Positions 18,989 to 25,539 of a stretch of 64,000 bases of DNA are shown piece after piece (within the stretch, counting starts at the first letter, position 1; each line of letters begins with the position of its first letter). The DNA is from a virus. The notes beneath the pieces are model-generated. The model was not told the DNA's origin. It did not search any database and saw only the letters and a list, made by a program, of their open reading frames with translations. The stretch spans positions 1-64,000 of IMG/VR virus record IMGVR_UViG_3300011013_000008. One strand, given 5' to 3'. The position numbers and the translations under genes are program-made.

Positions 18989-19942
18989 ATGAAAATGTTT
19001 CAAAAATATCCATCAATAGAGCAATTCAGAACAGTAGTAAAATATGTAACTAAGTATGCTCCTGAACTAACTAATATAGAATACGAAGGTACAGTAAAGT
19101 TACATGGAAGTAATGCTGCTGTATTAGTTACTCCAGAAGGGGGAGTATTTGCTCAATCTCGTAATAGAATTATTGATATAGAAAATGATAATGCAGGTTT
19201 TGCCAAATTTATCTCAGATAATAAAGACTACTTTTTATCTAATTATTCTTCAACACATACAGTAGTAATATATGGAGAATGGTGTGGTGAAGGTATTCAG
19301 CGCGGAGTAGCTATTAATAAACTTGATAGGATGTTTGTAGTTTTCTCCGTTAGAGAAGTTGATAAAGAAGGAAATAAAGGTGCAGAACTTCTACCAAGTA
19401 TGCACAGTTTTGACCATGAAAAAATATTTAGTATTAGAGACTTTGATAAGTGGAATATTACTATAGATTTTAGTAAACCAGATAAAATTGTAGATACTTT
19501 AACACAATTAACACAACAAGTAGAAAATCAATGTCCCGTTGCTAGATTTTTTGGCGTAGAAGGAGTTGGTGAGGGAATTGTATGGAAACCTATTAGCGTA
19601 CCAAAAAATCTAAGCTATAGTTCAATGATCTTTAAAGTAAAAGGGGAAAAACATAGTACTAGTAAAGTAAAAGTACTTGTGCCTCTAACAGAAGAAGAAC
19701 TAAGTAAAAAGAATAAGTTAGCAGAGTTTATTGATATTGTAGTTACTGAAAATAGAGTAAAACAGGCCATTCACGAAACTAATGCTGTAGATAAAAAAGA
19801 TACAGGATCTGTAATTCGCTGGGTATTTAATGATATTATAAAGGAGGAGACTCCACTAATGTTAAAAAATGATATTTCTAGTAAAGAGATTAGGGCATTA
19901 GTTGCTAAATCGGCTAAAACTATCTATTTTGCATTAATTTAA
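18989..19942 (+). CDS. RNA ligase, Rnl2-like nucleotidyltransferase
   Basis: 317 residues. Motif I is K37 in TVKLHGSNA, the lysine adenylated by ATP. Later motifs: SRNRI near 58, IYGEWCGEG near 96-104, EGIVWKP near 206 and IFKVKG near 222 (motif V lysines). The C-terminal third is helical, as in T4 Rnl2. The enzyme would seal nicks in RNA, such as tRNAs cut by host anticodon nucleases. The gene is flanked by copies of the tRNA-Gly 3' end plus leader, suggesting insertion or duplication beside the tRNA. Confidence 0.88.
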   Translation: MKMFQKYPSIEQFRTVVKYVTKYAPELTNIEYEGTVKLHGSNAAVLVTPEGGVFAQSRNRIIDIENDNAGFAKFISDNKDYFLSNYSSTHTVVIYGEWCGEGIQRGVAINKLDRMFVVFSVREVDKEGNKGAELLPSMHSFDHEKIFSIRDFDKWNITIDFSKPDKIVDTLTQLTQQVENQCPVARFFGVEGVGEGIVWKPISVPKNLSYSSMIFKVKGEKHSTSKVKVLVPLTEEELSKKNKLAEFIDIVVTENRVKQAIHETNAVDKKDTGSVIRWVFNDIIKEETPLMLKNDISSKEIRALVAKSAKTIYFALI

Positions 19943-19947
19943 TGGTA

Positions 19948-19998
19948 TTAGGGTTGGAATCCCTAACTCCGCACCACCACCACCAACAATGAGAAAAT
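19948..19998 (+). repeat. Duplicated tRNA-Gly 3' end and leader
   Basis: This repeats the 3' T-arm, acceptor strand and CCA of tRNA-Gly with extra ACC units, then AACAATGAGAAAAT, as before the RNA ligase. One T-loop base changed (GGGTTGGAATCCC). No 5' half is present, so it is a tRNA fragment used as leader of the next gene. Confidence 0.8.
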
Positions 19999-20001
19999 AA
20001 A

Positions 20002-20361
20002 ATGGGAATTAGTTTAGATGCCTATCTATTCGTAGGTGTACGAATAGCAGAAGATAATAGTCATATAGTGGAAGGTCATCCTTCTTACAATGACGATGGT
20101 CTAATAGAAGAACTATATAATCGTACAGATAATAATAAACTATTAGATGTACAATCAGTAAGCTATTGTGAAGAAGAAATATATTACATCAGCTACGGTA
20201 GTGTACTATCTAGGGGAGTTATTTCTAGTGGAGAATTACAAGGTGTATCTTCTAATATTGAAGACAAACTCGCAGAAATATATAAATTACTAGATAGTAT
20301 GGATGTACACTATGAAAAAGAAAATTCAGGATTAATTTTAGATTATTATTTCTGTCATTAA
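20002..20361 (+). CDS. Hypothetical phage protein
   Basis: 119 residues, ATG 20002; the leader is a copy of the RNA-ligase leader. Starts MGISLDAYLFVGVRI, a pattern seen in phage proteins that I recall only as uncharacterised, then an acidic helical C-terminal part (EDKLAEIYKLLDSMDV). No catalytic motif seen. It is followed directly by tRNA-Leu. Confidence 0.6.
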   Translation: MGISLDAYLFVGVRIAEDNSHIVEGHPSYNDDGLIEELYNRTDNNKLLDVQSVSYCEEEIYYISYGSVLSRGVISSGELQGVSSNIEDKLAEIYKLLDSMDVHYEKENSGLILDYYFCH

Positions 20362-20368
20362 GAATTAT

Positions 20369-20448
20369 GCGCAACTGGTTAATGTAAATTGGCACAGCTA
20401 CTAGGCTTAGAACCTAGACCTTTCCCGGTTCGAGTCCGGGGTTGCGTA
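20369..20448 (+). tRNA. tRNA-Leu (UAG)
   Basis: Acceptor GCGCAAC/GTTGCGT; anticodon stem CTAGG/CCTAG with loop CTTAGAA; T-arm CCCGG-TTCGAGT-CCGGG; CCA at 20449-20451. The variable arm is short for Leu. Confidence 0.82.
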
Positions 20449-20464
20449 CCAAATAAAGAAATAC

Positions 20465-20493
20465 TTGACTTTTAGTCATATTTCTGATATAAT
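20465..20493 (+). promoter_or_regulatory. Sigma70-type promoter
   Basis: TTGACT 20465-20470, 17-bp spacer, CTGATATAAT with -10 at 20488-20493. It drives the two small basic proteins that follow. Confidence 0.75.
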
Positions 20494-20523
20494 ATTTATT
20501 CAAACTAAAAAAGAGAAAATAAA

Positions 20524-20733
20524 ATGCCTAAAAATAATCGCTTAGTAAAGCTAGATGGACTTATTAAAAAATTTAAAGTAGCTTCCAAACTACGAGTTGG
20601 TACTCGTAGAAGTGGTAAATCTGCTAATTTAATGTCTAATGATAAACTATTAGATGTAGTTACTTCTAGTAATCACAAAAAAGATATTAAAAATGCGAAA
20701 ACAGTATTAACTAACCGAGGAGTTACAGTTTAA
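20524..20733 (+). CDS. Small basic protein 1
   Basis: 69 residues, strongly basic with Lys/Arg spread throughout (FKVASKLRVGTRRSGKSANL). No Cys, no membrane segment. It overlaps the next basic protein by one base (TAATG). High charge suggests nucleic acid binding; function otherwise unknown. Confidence 0.55.
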   Translation: MPKNNRLVKLDGLIKKFKVASKLRVGTRRSGKSANLMSNDKLLDVVTSSNHKKDIKNAKTVLTNRGVTV

Positions 20734-21029
20734 TGAACGGTAAGAAAGCGCGTAAGCTACGTGGATTAGCTAAACGATTAGAACTTCCAACTAAGACTAC
20801 TTATATTGAGCAAGGTAGGCAAGGAAGTTGGGCAGATTTGCCACTTATTAAAGGTAGCCTACAAGTAGATAAGAAAATGCTACATAAGTTGATGTTAAAG
20901 ACTGATAACCCAAAGTTTAAGAAATTCGGACAAAAAACTTATATGCGGTATGCTAAAGGTATTTCTAGACTTATGGATACGTGTGTTAGGTCTGTTTATA
21001 AAGATATCCGTAAGTCTAAAATATTATAG
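20733..21029 (+). CDS. Small basic protein 2
   Basis: 98 residues, basic (KKARKLRGLAKRLELPTKTTY, then RLMDTCVRSVYKDIRKSK). Paired with the preceding basic protein and ended by a terminator at 21041, so the two form a small operon. Likely RNA- or DNA-binding by charge only. Confidence 0.6.
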   Translation: MNGKKARKLRGLAKRLELPTKTTYIEQGRQGSWADLPLIKGSLQVDKKMLHKLMLKTDNPKFKKFGQKTYMRYAKGISRLMDTCVRSVYKDIRKSKIL

Positions 21030-21040
21030 TTAGTTTTTCA

Positions 21041-21068
21041 AGCACTTATCTAGTATAAGTGCTTTATA
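21041..21068 (+). terminator. Rho-independent terminator
   Basis: AGCACTTAT pairs with ATAAGTGCT around loop CTAGT, followed by TTAT. Confidence 0.7.
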
Positions 21069-21093
21069 AAATTAAATTATAGGAAAACAAAAA

Positions 21094-21174
21094 ATGAGAA
21101 CATTAATTGCTTTAATCTTACTATTAGTAGTAACTTTTATTTCAGCAAAATATTTAGTGTGGATGTTAGTGTAA
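21094..21174 (+). CDS. 26-residue membrane peptide overlapping tRNA-His
   Basis: ATG 21094 after TAGGAAAACAAAAA. Nearly all residues are hydrophobic (LIALILLLVVTFISA). Its last five codons lie inside tRNA-His (from 21160), so translation and tRNA processing of one RNA would compete. Confidence 0.4.
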   Translation: MRTLIALILLLVVTFISAKYLVWMLV

Positions 21175-21230
21175 CGGTAGCATTATTGACTGTGACTCAG
21201 TAGGAGCGAGTTCAATTCTCGTACATCCAA
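21160..21230 (+). tRNA. tRNA-His (GUG)
   Basis: Acceptor TGGATGT/ACATCCA with G at -1; anticodon stem ATTGA/TCAGT with loop CTGTGAC; T-arm GCGAG-TTCAATT-CTCGT; CCA at 21231-21233. Confidence 0.87.
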
Positions 21231-21233
21231 CCA

Positions 21234-21337
21234 ACCAATTTCAGCTAACGGTTCAACTACGTAATAGTGCGCTAGCGCGTTAAGCTCTATACCTATCTGT
21301 ACAGTAGGTGCTCGGTAGCGGCTAATATTTAATTAAA
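21234..21337 (+). other. Non-coding structured segment, unidentified
   Basis: Contains GCGC-TA-GCGC and ACCTA-CTGTACAG-TAGGT hairpins and a GGTTCAACT string without a matching stem. It may be a decayed tRNA or spacer RNA. Confidence 0.35.
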
Positions 21338-21416
21338 GCTCTAGTACGCAATTTGGTATCGCGACCAAACTTAAAATTTGGTGTTTTGTTTGCTGGTTCG
21401 ACTCCAGCCTAGAGTA
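21338..21416 (+). tRNA. tRNA-Leu (UAA)
   Basis: Acceptor GCTCTAG/CTAGAGT; anticodon stem CCAAA/TTTGG with loop CTTAAAA; T-arm GCTGG-TTCGACT-CCAGC; CCA at 21417-21419. Confidence 0.9.
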
Positions 21417-21425
21417 CCAATCAAT

Positions 21426-21493
21426 ACCGAGTCTGCTGGACAGCATAAACTCTACGAAAGTTTAATGGGTGAGTTCGACTCTTACACTCGGTG
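21426..21493 (+). tRNA. tRNA-Arg (ACG)
   Basis: Acceptor ACCGAGT/ACTCGGT; anticodon stem AAACT/AGTTT with loop CTACGAA; T-arm GTGAG-TTCGACT-CTTAC. A34 would need conversion to inosine by host TadA. Confidence 0.83.
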
Positions 21494-21654
21494 CATAAGA
21501 TATGAAGAAATATGTGCTACCCACGACCTTCAGTACGTAAGACAAGGGAAGGTTATTTCTTCTTTAACAAGAGGATGATTACCGCAAACAAAAATTATAA
21601 CTTTTTATTTAGAAAATAAATATCATCCTGTATAATTAAAAAAGAGTATAAAAA

Positions 21655-21891
21655 ATGAAAGAACAAATTATAAGTACAGCAATAATTACTAGAATACATA
21701 GTTTCAGATTTAAATCTAGTTTGTTTGGTAAACAAGTTTTACAAGTAGGTAGCTTAGTTAGAGACTGGGATGCCTCTACTGGTAAAGATATGGGTGAACC
21801 TTATGTCAAGTGGAAAAATGCTACTAAAAATCAAGCTGATATTTTGTTCAAACCTGAGGGTATAACAACAGGAAAAATTTACTCAATTTAA
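21655..21891 (+). CDS. Small hypothetical protein
   Basis: 78 residues, ATG 21655 with GAGTATAAAA upstream. Beta-rich with basic patches (ITRIHSFRFKSSLFGKQVLQVG, VRDWDASTGKD). Possible small SH3-like or OB-like fold. Not recognised; flanked by tRNA-Arg and tRNA-Pro. Confidence 0.55.
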   Translation: MKEQIISTAIITRIHSFRFKSSLFGKQVLQVGSLVRDWDASTGKDMGEPYVKWKNATKNQADILFKPEGITTGKIYSI

Positions 21892-21904
21892 TAGTTAAGC
21901 CAGT

Positions 21905-21977
21905 CTTGATGTAACGAAAGTGGTAATCGTCTCGGTTTGGAGCCGAGTATTCGCTGGTTCGATCCCAGCCATCAAGA
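21905..21977 (+). tRNA. tRNA-Pro (UGG)
   Basis: Acceptor CTTGATG/CATCAAG; anticodon stem CTCGG/CCGAG with loop TTTGGAG; T-arm GCTGG-TTCGATC-CCAGC. The acceptor pairing continues outward nine more bases (TAAGCCAGT with ACTGGCTTA). Confidence 0.85.
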
Positions 21978-21990
21978 CTGGCTTAATTAT

Positions 21991-22062
21991 GCTGATGAAA
22001 CTTTGATGATGAAGCCCTCCCTTGTAAGGAGGCGGAACGCGGTTTGAATCCGTGCATCAGCT
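21991..22062 (+). tRNA. tRNA-Thr (UGU)
   Basis: Acceptor GCTGATG/CATCAGC; anticodon stem CCTCC/GGAGG with loop CTTGTAA; T-arm GCGG-TTTGAAT-CCGT; CCA at 22063-22065. Confidence 0.88.
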
Positions 22063-22092
22063 CCACATTATATTAGCATTTAACTGAAAGCG

Positions 22093-22132
22093 CTTGTATG
22101 CTAGGAGAGGTTAAAGTCCTCAACAAGCCAAC
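22093..22132 (+). pseudogene. tRNA minihelix remnant
   Basis: GCTTGT pairs with ACAAGC, and a T-arm-like GAGG-TTAAAGT-CCTC sits inside. D and anticodon arms are missing. It looks like the acceptor/T half of a decayed tRNA. Confidence 0.4.
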
Positions 22133-22135
22133 ATT

Positions 22136-22208
22136 GCATGTATAGCTCAGCTGGGAGAGCAATTCCTTGGTACGGGATAGGTCGCGTGTTTGATTCACGC
22201 TACATGCT
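22136..22208 (+). tRNA. tRNA-Thr (GGU)
   Basis: Acceptor GCATGTA/TACATGC; anticodon stem ATTCC/GGGAT with loop TTGGTAC; T-arm GCGTG-TTTGATT-CACGC; CCA at 22209-22211. Confidence 0.88.
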
Positions 22209-22234
22209 CCAGATTTTAATACTTAGGAGATAAA

Positions 22235-22396
22235 ATGGAAACAACACTAGAAAGATACAAAGATCAACTTATCAATGAAACTAAAGAGTATAAAGAAATA
22301 ACTGGTAATATAACAGCACTAGAAGGTTATAGAGAAGGATATATTCAAGGTTTTGCAGATGCTTTTAACCTATTCATTGAGAATGAAGAGGATTAA
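22235..22396 (+). CDS. 53-residue helical protein
   Basis: ATG 22235 with TTAGGAGAT upstream. Acidic and helical (TLERYKDQLINETKEYKEI), with GYREGYIQGFADAFNLF at the end. Its stop overlaps the start of the next gene. Function unknown. Confidence 0.55.
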   Translation: METTLERYKDQLINETKEYKEITGNITALEGYREGYIQGFADAFNLFIENEED

Positions 22397-22594
22397 ATGA
22401 CAGCAATTCTAGTACCAGCTTTTAATAAAACTTATAAGAATAAAACTGAAGTAATAGATGACTGGACAAGTGGAAAATCTTTCAGGATATCTGGCTCAAA
22501 TAAATATGTATCTATTTTGAATAAGAAAATGCTAATAGAAAGTTATGATAGAGTTTATATTATTTCGGGTAATATAAAATTAGAAGTTATATAA
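22397..22594 (+). CDS. Small hypothetical protein
   Basis: 65 residues, ATG 22397 directly after the preceding stop. Beta-prone with TSGKSFRISGSNKYVSI and a hydrophobic C-terminus (RVYIISGNIKLEVI). No known motif. It ends two bases before tRNA-Phe. Confidence 0.5.
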   Translation: MTAILVPAFNKTYKNKTEVIDDWTSGKSFRISGSNKYVSILNKKMLIESYDRVYIISGNIKLEVI

Positions 22595-22595
22595 G

Positions 22596-22667
22596 TGCTT
22601 CCTAGCTGAGATGGATTAGCGAAAAACTGAAAATTTTTAGAGAGTGGTTCGATACCACTGGAAGCAA
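22596..22667 (+). tRNA. tRNA-Phe (GAA), copy 2
   Basis: Acceptor TGCTTCC/GGAAGCA; anticodon stem AAAAA/TTTTT with loop CTGAAAA; T-arm AGTGG-TTCGATA-CCACT; CCA at 22668-22670. Differs widely from copy 1, so it is not a recent duplicate. Confidence 0.85.
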
Positions 22668-22672
22668 CCAAT

Positions 22673-22746
22673 AGGCCAGAGGCATAAGGGGTATACGCAA
22701 CCGACTCATAATCGGTAGATAGTTGGTTCGAATCCAACTTGGCCTA
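22673..22746 (+). tRNA. tRNA with CAU anticodon (Met or Ile2), second copy
   Basis: Acceptor AGGCCAG/TTGGCCT; anticodon stem ACCGA/TCGGT with loop CTCATAA; T-arm GTTGG-TTCGAAT-CCAAC; CCA at 22747-22749. Confidence 0.87.
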
Positions 22747-22766
22747 CCACATTTAATAACAATTAA

Positions 22767-22837
22767 AGCCCTATAGTTCAATGGTAGAACGCTAAACTGA
22801 TAATTTAGTAACTGTGGTTCGAATCCACATAGGGCTA
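22767..22837 (+). tRNA. tRNA-Ile (GAU)
   Basis: Acceptor AGCCCTA/TAGGGCT; anticodon stem CTAAA/TTTAG with loop CTGATAA; T-arm TGTGG-TTCGAAT-CCACA; CCA at 22838-22840. Confidence 0.9.
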
Positions 22838-22918
22838 CCAAATTATAACCGTAGCTAGTGCGTAAAGTTCACCATCTGTGTAACTAGAATAAGGTCAGAT
22901 CAACCTTTTGCAGATAAC

Positions 22919-22992
22919 CGAAATATCCTCTAATTGGCTAAGACTCTCTCATATCGCGAGAGGGAATGTAAGTTCGACTCTTACTATTTTGG
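22919..22992 (+). tRNA. Atypical tRNA, formal anticodon AUC
   Basis: Acceptor CGAAATA/TATTTTG; T-arm GTAAG-TTCGACT-CTTAC; D-arm TCT-AATTGGCTA-AGA. The best anticodon stem is CTCTC/GAGAG with loop ATATCGC, giving AUC. A register with a 9-nt loop would expose CAU. Identity is unresolved. The 78 bases before it (22841-22918) hold only weak hairpins. Confidence 0.55.
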
Positions 22993-23021
22993 GAACACTA
23001 ATTTAAAAGGAGAATTAACTA

Positions 23022-23186
23022 TTGCATTATTTACTTATAATAATTCTAGTTACTAGCAATGGTAATCTAGTCAATGATACAATAGTAACCAATTCTCTAT
23101 TTGAGTGTGTAGCTAAAGAGAAAAAAATCCTAGCTAGAGATAACATTCAAGAATATACCTTATGTGTTGCACAAGGTATTAAGTAA
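23022..23186 (+). CDS. Small exported protein with TTG start
   Basis: 54 residues. TTG 23022 has AAAGGAG nine bases upstream. Residues 1-11 are hydrophobic (HYLLIIILVTS), like a short signal, followed by a mature part with two Cys (FECVAKEK and YTLCVAQGIK). The Cys layout resembles the small protein at 8258. Function unknown. Confidence 0.5.
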   Translation: MHYLLIIILVTSNGNLVNDTIVTNSLFECVAKEKKILARDNIQEYTLCVAQGIK

Positions 23187-23190
23187 TTGA

Positions 23191-23261
23191 GTACCATACA
23201 GTCATGGCGACGCGCAGCACTCCAAACGCTTGTGGAAGAGGTTTGATTCCTTTACGGGATG
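23191..23261 (+). tRNA. tRNA-Trp-like (CCA), degenerate stems
   Basis: T-arm AGAGG-TTTGATT-CCTTT and encoded CCA (23262-23264) are clear, and loop CTCCAAA would give anticodon CCA. The acceptor (GTACCAT with ACGGGAT) and the anticodon stem carry mismatches. Function is doubtful. Confidence 0.45.
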
Positions 23262-23332
23262 CCAAATACGTGAAGTATTGAGTTTTATATTAAAAGTTTA
23301 ATTTCACTCACAAGTACCAAATTAAATTTATA

Positions 23333-23361
23333 TTGACATTTAGTCTAAATTCTGATATAAT
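23333..23361 (+). promoter_or_regulatory. Sigma70-type promoter
   Basis: TTGACA 23333-23338, 17-bp spacer, CTGATATAAT with -10 at 23356-23361, then AGTTTTTTAAATGAGAGAAAATTAATG as far as the next ORF. Confidence 0.8.
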
Positions 23362-23385
23362 AGTTTTTTAAATGAGAGAAAATTA

Positions 23386-23547
23386 ATGAAGAAAGATTTA
23401 CCTTATGATTTTGACTTATATTTTGACTTGAAGACCAAAGGTGAAGTCAAGAGGTATATTAAGTATCTGAAAGAACAAATAAAACAAATTCCAGAGGATT
23501 TACAATTTCTACTAGCTCTAGTAGAGAAACACAATATAAAGCTATAG
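23386..23547 (+). CDS. 53-residue hypothetical protein
   Basis: ATG 23386 after GAGAGAAAATTA. Charged, with DLPYDFDLYFDLK then a helical LysGlu-rich part (VKRYIKYLKEQIKQI). First gene of the operon that contains NadM-Nudix. Function unknown. Confidence 0.55.
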   Translation: MKKDLPYDFDLYFDLKTKGEVKRYIKYLKEQIKQIPEDLQFLLALVEKHNIKL

Positions 23548-23586
23548 AAAGACTGTAGTTAATCAAATTCATTAGAGGAGTTCTAT

Positions 23587-24615
23587 ATGAGTCAAACAAA
23601 ATTCGATATAGCTGTCGTTATAGGCAGATTTCAAGTTCCACATCTGGGGCATCATAAACTAATACAAGAAGCAGCAAGAATAGCAGATAAAGTAGTAATT
23701 ATAATTGGTTCTGTAGGGCAACCGAGAACCCCTAAAAATCCTTTTACGTTTAAAGAACGTAAGGATATGCTAGAAAAAACAATCTCTAATTATATCAATT
23801 ATGAAATTTTATCTGTTAGAGATCAAAGATACAATCTACAACATTGGTTAGTAGATGTAGCTTATAAAGTTAATTCAACTACTAAATCATGGACAGATTA
23901 CCCACCTTCGGTGGCTATAGTCGGTCATATTAAAGACGATAGTTCATTTTATCTAAAGATGTTTCCTCAGTGGACTTTTCATGAAATTGAAAATCATAAG
24001 GAGGTTAACTCTACAGATATCAGGGATCAATTATTTGAGGGCAGTAGTCCTTATGATATAGATCATATTGATTCTAAAGTATGTAACTATTTAGCCGGTT
24101 GGCAAATGACTGATACTTATCATAATCTTAAAGAAGAGTATGAATTTATTAAAAAGTATAAGTCAGCTTATAAAGATTTGCCTTATCCGCCAATCTTTAG
24201 TACAGTTGATGCAGTAGTAACACAAAGTGGACATATTCTTCTAGTAAAGAGAAAAGCAGCTCCTGGAAAGGGCTTGTGGGCACTACCTGGGGGTTTTATT
24301 GGGCAAAGTGAAACTATTGAAGATGCTATGCTTAGGGAGCTAGTAGAAGAAACAAAAATTAAATTGCAAAAGATTATTCTGCAACGATCTATAACTAAGC
24401 AAAAAGTTTATGATGATCCTGATCGATCATTAAGAGGTAGAACAATTACACATGCTTTTGCTATAGAACTAAGTGGAGATACTTTACCTAGAGTTAAGGG
24501 AAGTGATGATGCTGAAAAAGCTAAATGGTTTCCACTTAACGAAGTGTTCTCAATGGGCGAAAACATCTACGAGGATCATTTAAGTATAATATTGAATATT
24601 ACTGGTGATCTCTAA
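23587..24615 (+). CDS. Bifunctional NMN adenylyltransferase / Nudix hydrolase (NadM-Nudix)
   Basis: 342 residues. The N-terminal domain has the nucleotidyltransferase HxGH motif (GRFQVPHLGHH, residues 13-23) and joins NMN and ATP to make NAD. The C-terminal domain has the Nudix box starting with GGFIGQSE near 235 and containing RELVEET near 249, and would hydrolyse ADP-ribose or NAD-like compounds. Fusions of this type are known in phages such as KVP40. Here it can sustain NAD for the phage's NAD-dependent DNA ligase and also recycle ADP-ribose. GAGGAG precedes the start. Confidence 0.9.
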   Translation: MSQTKFDIAVVIGRFQVPHLGHHKLIQEAARIADKVVIIIGSVGQPRTPKNPFTFKERKDMLEKTISNYINYEILSVRDQRYNLQHWLVDVAYKVNSTTKSWTDYPPSVAIVGHIKDDSSFYLKMFPQWTFHEIENHKEVNSTDIRDQLFEGSSPYDIDHIDSKVCNYLAGWQMTDTYHNLKEEYEFIKKYKSAYKDLPYPPIFSTVDAVVTQSGHILLVKRKAAPGKGLWALPGGFIGQSETIEDAMLRELVEETKIKLQKIILQRSITKQKVYDDPDRSLRGRTITHAFAIELSGDTLPRVKGSDDAEKAKWFPLNEVFSMGENIYEDHLSIILNITGDL

Positions 24616-24662
24616 TATAAAGGATAGACCTTTATAGACTAATTTAATATAGGAGTTTACTT

Positions 24663-24884
24663 TTGAAGAAGTTAGACAAAACTCAAATAGCTAGATATAG
24701 TTTTGCAGAACCATTAGGTGAGGGTAATGAGCCAGTTGTTATAACTGTTTCCGATAAATGGATAGAACTTATGTACTATCCAGCTTGGAAAGAACGAATG
24801 ATTAATGTTGGCAGAGGTCACTTAATTAGTTTAGAAAAATGTATAGAGGATTTTGTGACAGTAAACTGGGCACAAAAACTCTAA
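24663..24884 (+). CDS. Small hypothetical protein
   Basis: 73 residues with a TTG start, GGAG upstream. Contains GEGNEPVVITVSDKWIELMYYPAWKERM. Probably a compact alpha/beta fold. A short TAAAGG/CCTTTA hairpin (24619-24635) lies in its leader. Function unknown. Confidence 0.5.
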   Translation: MKKLDKTQIARYSFAEPLGEGNEPVVITVSDKWIELMYYPAWKERMINVGRGHLISLEKCIEDFVTVNWAQKL

Positions 24885-24895
24885 AAATGAATAAT

Positions 24896-24969
24896 GCCCT
24901 GTTGGTCTAAATGGATAAGGCAATAGACTTCTAATCTATACGATGCAGGTTCGAATCCTGTGCAGGGTG
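24896..24969 (+). tRNA. tRNA-Arg (UCU)
   Basis: Acceptor GCCCTGT/GCAGGGT; anticodon stem ATAGA/TCTAT with loop CTTCTAA; T-arm GCAGG-TTCGAAT-CCTGT; CCA at 24970-24972. Last tRNA of the cluster. Confidence 0.9.
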
Positions 24970-24995
24970 CCAATTAAAAGAGAAAATATAATATA

Positions 24996-25121
24996 ATGAA
25001 GTATAAAGCAGAAGCCGGTATGGCATTAGTATTTATAGCTACCATAGGACTTCAGGGTATCTGGAATGCCTTACTATTATTAGGTTTTATGTTAATAATG
25101 TGGGCTATACTTACAGCATAG
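24996..25121 (+). CDS. 41-residue membrane protein
   Basis: ATG 24996. Two hydrophobic segments (residues 8-18 and 26-40) around QGIWN; likely a helical hairpin in the inner membrane. Function unknown. Confidence 0.5.
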   Translation: MKYKAEAGMALVFIATIGLQGIWNALLLLGFMLIMWAILTA

Positions 25122-25129
25122 AGGAAATT

Positions 25130-25324
25130 ATGAGTAGAACTTATCGTACAAAAAGACCACAGTTTAAGTTAGGTAGACATCTAGCTTTTAAATGGTGTAA
25201 GAATGGTAAGGTTAGAGATGGTACTCCTACTCACTACGCTTCAGGCTGTGAAAGGCATGGAGACTGCCCTTACTGCTATAATAATAGAATGTTTTCCACA
25301 GAAAGGAGGAAACCGATAGAATGA
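25130..25324 (+). CDS. Small basic zinc-binding protein
   Basis: 64 residues from ATG 25130 with GAGG upstream; the longer frame is not preferred. Basic N-terminus (SRTYRTKRPQFKLGRH) and Cys residues in KWCKNG, GCERHGDCPYCYNN, which fit a zinc site. Likely nucleic acid binding. Overlaps the next gene by 4 bases. Confidence 0.55.
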   Translation: MSRTYRTKRPQFKLGRHLAFKWCKNGKVRDGTPTHYASGCERHGDCPYCYNNRMFSTERRKPIE

Positions 25325-25539
25325 GTTTATCAAACTTTCCTAAAGATACAAAAGTTGTTATATATGATAAGAAGAGCAACAATGACATATGGTATAAAGG
25401 AATTATAAAATATATACCAAATTCAAATACAGAGAAATACTTTGATGTAGTGCTACAGATTGATGCGCAGCCAATAATTAATACTAGAGGACATTATATT
25501 AATGAAGTATTTCAAATTCCAATAGTGATTAGACCATGA
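25321..25539 (+). CDS. Small hypothetical protein
   Basis: 72 residues, ATG 25321 with AGGAGG upstream. Beta-rich (TKVVIYDKKSNNDIWYKGIIKYI), possibly an SH3-like barrel. Overlaps the phosphoesterase start by 4 bases. Function unknown. Confidence 0.5.
   Translation: MSLSNFPKDTKVVIYDKKSNNDIWYKGIIKYIPNSNTEKYFDVVLQIDAQPIINTRGHYINEVFQIPIVIRP

Noticed and set aside
19948-19974. A second tRNA-Gly
   Set aside because: Only the 3' portion exists; D and anticodon arms are absent.
21378-21578. ORF of 66 codons
   Set aside because: It runs through tRNA-Leu(UAA) and tRNA-Arg(ACG), so it is a chance frame.
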